From Oscillospiraceae bacterium (GTDB lineage Bacteria; Bacillota; Clostridia; Oscillospirales; Butyricicoccaceae), in assembly GCA_015068445.1 (NCBI GenBank), contig SVKN01000001.1, positions 1 through 64,000 on the forward strand: a stretch of DNA of 64,000 nucleotides, written 5' to 3'. Of this stretch, positions 57,102-64,000 are shown piece by piece. The position numbers were made by a program, and so were the translations under genes. Numbering within the stretch: the stretch's first letter is position 1; the number at the start of each line of letters is the position of its first letter. The notes under the pieces are model-generated. The model worked only from the letters and a program-made list of their open reading frames with translations. It made no database searches and was not told the DNA's origin.

Positions 57102-58313
57102 TTGAAAACAGCAATCAAGTGCGGCAAGCTCTTCAACTCTCAGGACGGCACGGTTTCTGAGAACATGCTGGTCGTCATCGACGGCAAGAAGATCTGCGAC
57201 GTACTTCCCTGCCCCGAGCACATCGACCCTGAGTACAAGCTCATCGATCTGTCTGACAGCTTCGTCATGCCCGGTCTGATCGACGCTCACGTTCATCTGA
57301 GCAGCACCGGCCACAACGATCCTTACAGCGCCTCTCAGGCTCTGCTGGGTGATTTCGTCGTGCGCGCGCTGGACAACGCCAAGACCGACCTGCTGGCCGG
57401 CTTCACCACCGTCCGCGACTGCGGCAGCCAGGGCTTCGTCAACGTCTCCGTCAGGAACGCCATCGCCTCCGGCAAGTTCGTGGGCTCCCGCGTGTTCGCC
57501 AGCGGCGGCGGCATCAGCTCCACCGGCGGCCATGCCGACAACCACTTCAGCCCCTACATCTCCACCACCATCGGCTGCGGCCCTGTGGACGGCCCCTATG
57601 AGGCCCGCAAGGCTGCCCGTTACAATCTGAAATACGGCGCCGACTTCATCAAGGTCATGGCCACCGGCGGCGTCATGAGCCTCGGCACCACCGTCGGCTC
57701 TCAGCAGCTGACCCAGGACGAGCTGAACGCCATCTGCGAGATCGCCCGGATGTACGGCGTCCATACGGCCGCCCATGCCCACGGCACCGACGGCATCAAA
57801 GCCGCCGCCCGCGCGGGCATCACCTCTGTGGAGCACGGCATGATGCTGGACGACGAGGCCATCGAGCTGTTCCTGGAGCACGGCACCTATCACACCCCCA
57901 CCATCATCGCCGCCGAGCGCATCATCGTCTGCGGCCCCGAGATGGGTCTGCAGCAGTGGATGATCGACAAGGCCAAGCAGGTCTACGAGCGCCACGAGTG
58001 GGGTATCCGTGAGGGTCTGCGCCTGGGCGTCAAGCACACCTTCGGCACCGACTCCGGCACGCCGTCCAACTTCCACGGCAAGCAGGGTTATGAGTTCGAG
58101 CTGATGACCAAGTTCGGCTTCACCCCCACCCAGACCCTGGTCGCCGCCACGAAGACGAACGCCGAGCTGCTGAGCTCCTTCGACAAGTTCGGCTCCGTCG
58201 AGACCGGCAAGCTGGCCGATATCGTCGCCTTCAAGGGCAATCCCCTGGAGGATATCACCATCATGAAGAACTGCGCGTTCGTCATGAAGGAAGGCGTCGT
58301 TTACAAGAACTGA
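57102..58313 (+). CDS. Amidohydrolase family protein (imidazolonepropionase/Xaa-Pro dipeptidase-like)
   Basis: 403-residue metal-dependent hydrolase. The N-terminal composite strand domain is followed by the barrel with metal motif PGLIDAHVHL, the Lys in ADFIKVMATGG, His in VHTAAHAHG and SVEHG, and Asp in HTFGTDSGTP. This group includes proline dipeptidases and aryl hydrolases; the substrate is unknown. The start is TTG, with AAAGGCGG eight bases before it and no in-frame ATG before the first conserved strand. Codon use is very clean (C/G-ending), suggesting high expression. It has its own promoter and terminator. Confidence 0.92.
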   Translation: MKTAIKCGKLFNSQDGTVSENMLVVIDGKKICDVLPCPEHIDPEYKLIDLSDSFVMPGLIDAHVHLSSTGHNDPYSASQALLGDFVVRALDNAKTDLLAGFTTVRDCGSQGFVNVSVRNAIASGKFVGSRVFASGGGISSTGGHADNHFSPYISTTIGCGPVDGPYEARKAARYNLKYGADFIKVMATGGVMSLGTTVGSQQLTQDELNAICEIARMYGVHTAAHAHGTDGIKAAARAGITSVEHGMMLDDEAIELFLEHGTYHTPTIIAAERIIVCGPEMGLQQWMIDKAKQVYERHEWGIREGLRLGVKHTFGTDSGTPSNFHGKQGYEFELMTKFGFTPTQTLVAATKTNAELLSSFDKFGSVETGKLADIVAFKGNPLEDITIMKNCAFVMKEGVVYKN

Positions 58314-58327
58314 TCGTTTCCTGCCGC

Positions 58328-58356
58328 AAAGGGCCCCCGTCGGGGGCCCTTTTTTT
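58328..58356 (+). terminator. Terminator of the amidohydrolase gene
   Basis: 11-bp stem (58328-58338 with 58342-58352), 3-base loop, TTTTTTT tail. Confidence 0.93.
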
Positions 58357-58399
58357 ATGCCCCGGAAGATACTTTCCGCGCAGTCGAAAAAAGTAGTAA

Positions 58400-58428
58400 T
58401 TGCGTATCCCGCCGCTTTATGCTATAAT
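58400..58428 (+). promoter_or_regulatory. Promoter of the RNA helicase gene
   Basis: TTGCGT (58400-58405), 17 bases, TATAAT (58423-58428). Leader of about 40 bases. Confidence 0.8.
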
Positions 58429-58473
58429 AATTTTGTATGTGGCATATGCAATACTATTGTTTTGGAGATAAAG

Positions 58474-60039
58474 ATGAGCGAAAACTTATTCAGCAGTCTG
58501 GCTCTCGATCCCGAGATCCTGAGAGCCATCGAAGACGTCGGCTATGAGACGATGACCCCCATTCAGGAAAAGATCATCCCCGCCATTCTGGAGGGCCGCG
58601 ACGTCATCGGCCAGTCGAGCACCGGCACGGGCAAGACGGCCGCCTTTGCCATCCCCGTCATTCAGAAGACGCAGCCCTCGGAGGAGGGTCTGACACAGGT
58701 CCTGGTGCTGGCCCCCACCCGCGAGCTGGCCATCCAGATCTGCGACGAGATGCGCAAGTTCACCAAGTATAAGGAAGGGATCAAGACCGAGCCCGTCTAC
58801 GGCGGTCAGACGATCATGATCCAGATCCGCGGCCTCAAGAAGGCCGAGATCGTCGTGGGCACCCCGGGCCGCATCATCGACCACATCAAGCGCGGCACGC
58901 TGAAGCTGGACCACATCAAGACCGTGGTGCTGGACGAGGCCGACGAGATGCTCGACATGGGCTTTTACGATGACATCCGCTACATCCTGCGCTGCTGCCC
59001 CGAGGACAGGCAGACGCTTCTGTTCTCGGCCACCATGCCCAGCCAGATCCTGCGTCTGACCGAGCGGTTCCAGAAGGACCCCGAGCTCGTCAAGGGCGAC
59101 GACGGCCAGACAGCCTTCGAGCTGATCTCCCAGTATTACGTGGAGGTCCCCCAGCACAAGAAGGCCAACTCCGTGTGCCTGCTGCTGGAAAAGCTGGGCA
59201 TCAAGCGCGCGCTGGTTTTCTGCAACACGAAGCATATGGTCGACGTGCTGACGGAGCACATGGTGGAAAAGGGTCTGGCGGCCGTCGCCATCCACGGCGA
59301 TATGAAGCAGACCTTCCGCAGCCACGTGATGAAGGCCTTCAAGGAGGGTGACGTCAACATCCTCATCGCCACGGACGTGGCGGCCCGCGGCATTGACGCC
59401 GAGGGCGTGGAAGCCATCATCAACTATGACATCCCCCAGGATACCGAGTATTACGTCCACCGCATCGGCCGTACGGGCCGCGCGGGCAATCTGGGCGCGG
59501 CGTACACGATCATCGCCAACCGCGGCGAGTTCTTCAGCCTGTGCGACATCGAGGACAGCACCGACGCGCACCTGCTGCCCTTTGAGCTGGAGGGCTGCGA
59601 GGAGCTGCCCGACGACAAGGTCCGCGCCACCAACAACGCCAAGGCGTCTCACCGCCAGCGTCCGTCCTCCGGCCGCCGGAGCAGCGGCGGCGGGTCTCCC
59701 TCCCGCTATAAGGACGACGCCGAAAACGTGCTTCTGTCTGTTGACGTCGGCTCGAACCACGACATCCGGCCCAGCCACATCTCCGGCGCGATCATGAAGT
59801 ACGCCAGACTCAAGAAGCAGGACATCGGCAAGATCACCATCGGCGAGGACGAATCCTATGTGGAGCTGTCCCCCGAAAACGCCCGCCACGTGATGAAGAA
59901 GATGGTGGACGCCACGGTCAACGACTTCCTCGTGGTGTTCAAGAACGTGGACGAGAGCAAGCTGGAGCCTGCCAAGGGCGGCGCCTCCTCTTCTTCCCGC
60001 TCCTCCTCCCGCTCCCGCCGCCCGCGCCGCAGGAGATAA
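58474..60039 (+). CDS. DEAD-box RNA helicase with DbpA-type C-terminal domain
   Basis: 521-residue ATP-dependent RNA helicase of the CshA/DeaD type. Motifs in order: FSSLALDPEILRAI with the Q motif PIQEKIIP, I SSTGTGKT, Ia PTRELAIQ, TPGRIIDHI, II VLDEADEMLD, III FSATMPSQI, VI YVHRIGRTGRAG. A Ser/Arg/Gly-rich linker (about 400-420) leads to a DbpA RNA-binding domain (about 425-495), then a tail almost purely of Ser, Arg and Pro. GGAG precedes the ATG at 58474. Roles in cold adaptation, ribosome assembly and RNA turnover are known for the family. Confidence 0.95.
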   Translation: MSENLFSSLALDPEILRAIEDVGYETMTPIQEKIIPAILEGRDVIGQSSTGTGKTAAFAIPVIQKTQPSEEGLTQVLVLAPTRELAIQICDEMRKFTKYKEGIKTEPVYGGQTIMIQIRGLKKAEIVVGTPGRIIDHIKRGTLKLDHIKTVVLDEADEMLDMGFYDDIRYILRCCPEDRQTLLFSATMPSQILRLTERFQKDPELVKGDDGQTAFELISQYYVEVPQHKKANSVCLLLEKLGIKRALVFCNTKHMVDVLTEHMVEKGLAAVAIHGDMKQTFRSHVMKAFKEGDVNILIATDVAARGIDAEGVEAIINYDIPQDTEYYVHRIGRTGRAGNLGAAYTIIANRGEFFSLCDIEDSTDAHLLPFELEGCEELPDDKVRATNNAKASHRQRPSSGRRSSGGGSPSRYKDDAENVLLSVDVGSNHDIRPSHISGAIMKYARLKKQDIGKITIGEDESYVELSPENARHVMKKMVDATVNDFLVVFKNVDESKLEPAKGGASSSSRSSSRSRRPRRRR

Positions 60040-60050
60040 GGCAAACGTCA

Positions 60051-60080
60051 AAAAGGACCTCACACCTGTGAGGTCCTTTT
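60051..60080 (+). terminator. Bidirectional terminator between the helicase and aminotransferase genes
   Basis: 13-bp stem (60051-60063 with 60068-60080), 4-base loop, A and T flanks. Convergent genes on both sides. Confidence 0.94.
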
Positions 60081-60096
60081 CTTATGCTGATTGGAT

Positions 60097-61374
60097 TTAC
60101 TCGGCCAGCTTCTTCTCAACGGCGGCCAGCTTGGCGCAGACGCAGAAGACTTCCATGGCGGCCTTCAGCTCCTCGACGGGAGGATAGGAGGGCGCGATGC
60201 GCAGGTTGCGGTCCTCGGGGTCCTTGCCGTACGGATAGGTGGCGCCAGCGCCGGTCAGCACGACGCCGGCCTGCTTGGCCAGCTCGTAGATACGCTTGGC
60301 GCAGCCGGGATAGGCGTCAAAGCTGATGAAGTAGCCACCCTTGGGGCTCAGCCACTCGCCGCAACCCGTGCCGCCCAGGTTCTCCTCCAGCATGGACAGG
60401 ACCATCTGGAACTTGGGGGCCAGGATGGCCTTGTGCTTCTCCATGTGCGCGGCGACGCCGGCGGCGTTGCCGAAGAACTTGACGTGGCGGGCCTGGTTAA
60501 TCTTGTCGGGGCCGATGGCCTGGACCTTCAGCAGGTTCTTGATCCACTTCATGTTGTTGACGCTGGTGACCAGGCAGGCGACGCCGGCGCCGGGGAACGT
60601 GACCTTGGAGGTGGAGGCGAACTCGAAGACCATGTCTTCATTGCCGTACTGGGCGGCCAGCTCGATGATGTTGGGGATCTCGATCTTGTCGTCGGTCAGG
60701 TGATGCACGCAGTAAGCGTTGTCCCACATGATCTTGAAATCGGGGGCGGCATGCTTCAGCGCGGCGAAACGGCGGACGACCTCGTCGGAGTAGACGGCGC
60801 CCGTGGGGTTGGAATACTTGGGCACGCACCAGATGCCCTTGACGGAGGCGTCCTCACCGACCAGCTTCTCGACCATATCCATGTCGGGGCCGTCGGCGTT
60901 CATGGGAACATTGATCATCTCGATGCCCAGCTGCTCGCAGATGGCAAAATGCCTGTCGTAGCCGGGAACAGGGCACAGGAACTTGATCTTGCCCTGCTGG
61001 CTCCAGGGCTTGTTGCCGGCGCAGTCGCCGAAGACCCACAGGCGCATGATGTTGTCGTACATCATGGTCAGGCTGGCGTTGCCGCCGATCAGGACGTTCT
61101 CGGGCTTGACGTGGAGCATCTCGGCAAACAGCGCCTTGCAGGCGGGGATGCCGTCCAGGCCGCCGTAGTTTCTCAGGTCCAGACCCTCGTAAACGGCGTC
61201 TTCATTGGTGGAGATCACGGTCAGGATACCCTGGCTGAGATCCAACTGGTCGGCGCCGGGCTTGCCGCGCGACATGTCCAGCTTGAGGTTCTTGCTGCAG
61301 CATTCGTTGTACTGGGCCTGCAGGTCCTCGTGCAGCTTCAGCAGCTCTTCTCTTGTGGCGGTACGTACATCCAT
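60097..61374 (-). CDS. Aspartate aminotransferase-like PLP enzyme (class Ic)
   Basis: 425-residue fold type I aminotransferase. The substrate loop MSRGKPGADQLDLS is that of the Ic subgroup (often annotated as putative aspartate aminotransferase). The PLP lysine lies in FASTSKVTFPGAG, the cofactor-binding Asn/Asp/Tyr set in KYSNPTGAVYS and MWDNAYCVHH, and the carboxylate-binding Arg in RIAPSYPP. It likely links aspartate and 2-oxoglutarate pools. The ATG has an AAGGAG-type site upstream. It follows coaW by 17 bases. Confidence 0.92.
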   Translation of the reverse strand: MDVRTATREELLKLHEDLQAQYNECCSKNLKLDMSRGKPGADQLDLSQGILTVISTNEDAVYEGLDLRNYGGLDGIPACKALFAEMLHVKPENVLIGGNASLTMMYDNIMRLWVFGDCAGNKPWSQQGKIKFLCPVPGYDRHFAICEQLGIEMINVPMNADGPDMDMVEKLVGEDASVKGIWCVPKYSNPTGAVYSDEVVRRFAALKHAAPDFKIMWDNAYCVHHLTDDKIEIPNIIELAAQYGNEDMVFEFASTSKVTFPGAGVACLVTSVNNMKWIKNLLKVQAIGPDKINQARHVKFFGNAAGVAAHMEKHKAILAPKFQMVLSMLEENLGGTGCGEWLSPKGGYFISFDAYPGCAKRIYELAKQAGVVLTGAGATYPYGKDPEDRNLRIAPSYPPVEELKAAMEVFCVCAKLAAVEKKLAE

Positions 61375-61391
61375 GAGATTCTCTCTCCTTC

Positions 61392-62207
61392 TTATTTTCC
61401 TTTTCCATATATTGCAGCGCCGATGGCGGTAGCAAAATCTGAGTTGTCCGGGATGATGAATTGCGCGTCGTACAGCATGGCGATATCGTCGAAGACCTCG
61501 CGCACCAGCGGCATGCGGGACAGGTTGCCCGTCAGGACGATGCGCTTGAGACCTCTGGCGCGGCCCGCCAGCGCGGCGACGATGCCGATGGTCTGAAAGA
61601 CCATGTTGATGACGCCCAGAGCCAGGTCGGCGGGCGTCGCCAGATCGGACACGTTGCCGAAGTTCGACGCGGTGATGTTGGCCGTCATGTTGGAGATCTT
61701 CTCCGAGGAGATGTCTCCGATGGACAGGTCCACCTTGCTCAGGTCGCCCTGCAGTGCGAGCTCGATGATGTGGTCGATGCTGCGCACGCCCAGCAGCTTG
61801 TCGCAGATGCCGAGGATCGTGCCGCCGCCCACGGCAGTGCCGCCGATGTGGGCGATGTCGCTCCCCTGCACGCCGATGACGGCGGTGCCGGTGCCCATGC
61901 TGACGACGACCAGGTCGTCGATGCCCGACAGCTGCCGCCCGCCGAGGCCCACAGCCGTGATCTCGTCCACCTTGGTGGTCTCGATGCCGTAGATATCGCG
62001 GTCGAGAAACGACGAGCCGACGCCCGTCACCATGATCCTGCTGACGTCCTTAAGTTCAAGGCCGTTTTCCAGCAGGAACTTGCCGAAGGCACCGTATGCC
62101 GAGGTGCGGGGATCGCTGGCCTTGACCATGATGGGAGACACGATCCTCTCCCCGTCCACGCCGACGATCTTGGTGGTGCTGCCGCCGATATCAATGCCGA
62201 CTATCAT
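61392..62207 (-). CDS. coaW: Type II pantothenate kinase
   Basis: 271-residue ASKHA kinase for the first step of coenzyme A synthesis. It begins GIDIGGSTTKIVGVDG, with MVTGVGSSFLD, VSMGTGTAVIGVQG and HIGGTAVGGGTILGICDKLLG, the type II pattern, and FATAIGAAIYG at the end. Type II enzymes are typically less sensitive to feedback. It lies 14 bases behind the ECF S component gene, which supports pantothenate as the imported vitamin. Confidence 0.93.
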   Translation of the reverse strand: MIVGIDIGGSTTKIVGVDGERIVSPIMVKASDPRTSAYGAFGKFLLENGLELKDVSRIMVTGVGSSFLDRDIYGIETTKVDEITAVGLGGRQLSGIDDLVVVSMGTGTAVIGVQGSDIAHIGGTAVGGGTILGICDKLLGVRSIDHIIELALQGDLSKVDLSIGDISSEKISNMTANITASNFGNVSDLATPADLALGVINMVFQTIGIVAALAGRARGLKRIVLTGNLSRMPLVREVFDDIAMLYDAQFIIPDNSDFATAIGAAIYGKGK

Positions 62208-62221
62208 GTCTGATGACCTCG

Positions 62222-62833
62222 TCAGTTAAAGTATTTGTTCAGCTTACTGGAGACGAAGATGCCCGTCAGCGCGCTGATGACGGCTTCGGGGATGCCGCTG
62301 GTCAGGACCGTCGTCCAGATGAGCCCCAGCAGCAGCTCGAACCCGACGCCCAGCGCCTCGGCATAGCTGCGGCCGAAGAACACGTAGATGCCGCCCATGA
62401 CGAATATGGTGTTCATCATGCTGCCCAGGAAGCCCGACACGCCATAGGAGATGACGTTGGGCTTGTGCCTGAGCGCCTGATAGACCGCGGCCGCCACCAC
62501 GCCCACCAGGATCCTGGGGACGAAGCAGATCAGCAGACTGCGGACGCCGCCGGACACGCCTGCAAAGCTGTAAAGCGGCGTGAACACGAAGGCAAGCGCG
62601 GGGTTAGGCGGCATGAAGCTCCAGACGATGAAGCTGAACAGGCCGGCGAAGAAGCCCATGAGCCCGCCGGCCCTGACGCCCATGGTGTGGGCCGTGACGA
62701 CGACGGGGATCATGGCGAGGGTCGCTACGATCGGCCCGATGGCGGGCAGCGATCCGAGGGGGGTAAAGCAGAAGACGGCCTCGATGGCCAGAAGAATGGC
62801 AAAGCGGGTAAAGTTTTTCGTACTTTTGTTCAT
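62222..62833 (-). CDS. ECF transporter S component, probably for pantothenate
   Basis: 203-residue membrane protein with about six hydrophobic segments. FTRFAILLAIEAVFCFTPLG at the start and AHTMGVRAGGLMGFFAGLFSF in segment three fit ECF substrate-binding subunits. The neighbour coaW suggests pantothenate uptake (PanT-like) by guilt of association; the sequence alone does not prove it. The energising EcfAT module lies outside the window. Confidence 0.85.
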   Translation of the reverse strand: MNKSTKNFTRFAILLAIEAVFCFTPLGSLPAIGPIVATLAMIPVVVTAHTMGVRAGGLMGFFAGLFSFIVWSFMPPNPALAFVFTPLYSFAGVSGGVRSLLICFVPRILVGVVAAAVYQALRHKPNVISYGVSGFLGSMMNTIFVMGGIYVFFGRSYAEALGVGFELLLGLIWTTVLTSGIPEAVISALTGIFVSSKLNKYFN

Positions 62834-62872
62834 TTTAGGTGCACTGGCTTTCCGTATAGAGTATTTGCTGTT

Positions 62873-64000
<1,128 letters not shown>

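Overview
The window looks like a chromosomal segment of a high-GC, endospore-forming member of the Clostridia, most likely of the Oscillospirales/Oscillospiraceae type (inference). The evidence is a complete spoIIIAA-AH operon, the sporulation and germination genes gerW and ypeB, dacF-like and Asp23 genes, an ispH-S1 fusion, a T-box leader, and a nusB/xseAB/ispA/dxs/tlyA/nadK/argR/recN block typical of Firmicutes. Almost all genes from 1.3 to 35 kb lie on the minus strand. Spacing is tight, with many ATGA-type overlaps. There are no rRNA genes, tRNA genes or CRISPR arrays, and no gene-free stretch above 300 bases.

Layout. 1-1.3 kb: the AT-richer 3' end of a large serine recombinase, the edge of an integrated mobile element. 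1.3-5.2 kb: queA, an aldo/keto reductase with a ferredoxin tail, and tyrS behind a tyrosine T-box. 5.1-14.6 kb: a ten-gene housekeeping operon running nusB, a TsaD paralogue, xseA, xseB, ispA, dxs, tlyA, nadK, argR, recN. 14.6-19.6 kb: an Asp23 gene and the spoIIIA operon, which builds the mother-cell side of the mother cell-forespore channel. 19.7-21.7 kb: ligA. 21.8-35 kb: a 14-gene run from lon to the ispH-S1 fusion, mixing proteolysis, segregation (scpAB), ribosome assembly (engB), sporulation (gerW, ytfI-like), cell wall (dacF), lipid (plsC) and nucleotide (cmk) functions.

35-42.5 kb: an enolase-superfamily enzyme, nth, a phosphodiesterase, three unrecognised small genes, and a wecB-tagO pair for lipid-linked sugar synthesis with an unknown anchored protein behind it; then trpS. 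42.6-45.6 kb: ypeB, then birA-bioY preceded by a promoter that overlaps a BirA operator, a self-regulated biotin uptake unit. 45.6-50.1 kb: a GNAT/DUF2156 pair, an MFS transporter, a DUF1508 protein, an anchored unknown and a 42-residue gene. 50.2-57 kb: addBA recombination nuclease. 57-60 kb: an amidohydrolase and a DEAD-box RNA helicase. 60-64 kb: aspartate-type aminotransferase, type II pantothenate kinase, an ECF S component (probably for pantothenate), and the 3' part of asnS.

Most notable observations: a likely one-base deletion that fuses the spoIIIAA reading frame into spoIIIAB; the BirA operator placed over the birA promoter; the TsaD paralogue inside the nusB operon; and a three-gene cluster of small proteins without a recognised family behind a possible sporulation-type -10 element. 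I did not find a clear new defence or mobile system; the recombinase edge suggests that any such cargo lies to the left of this window.
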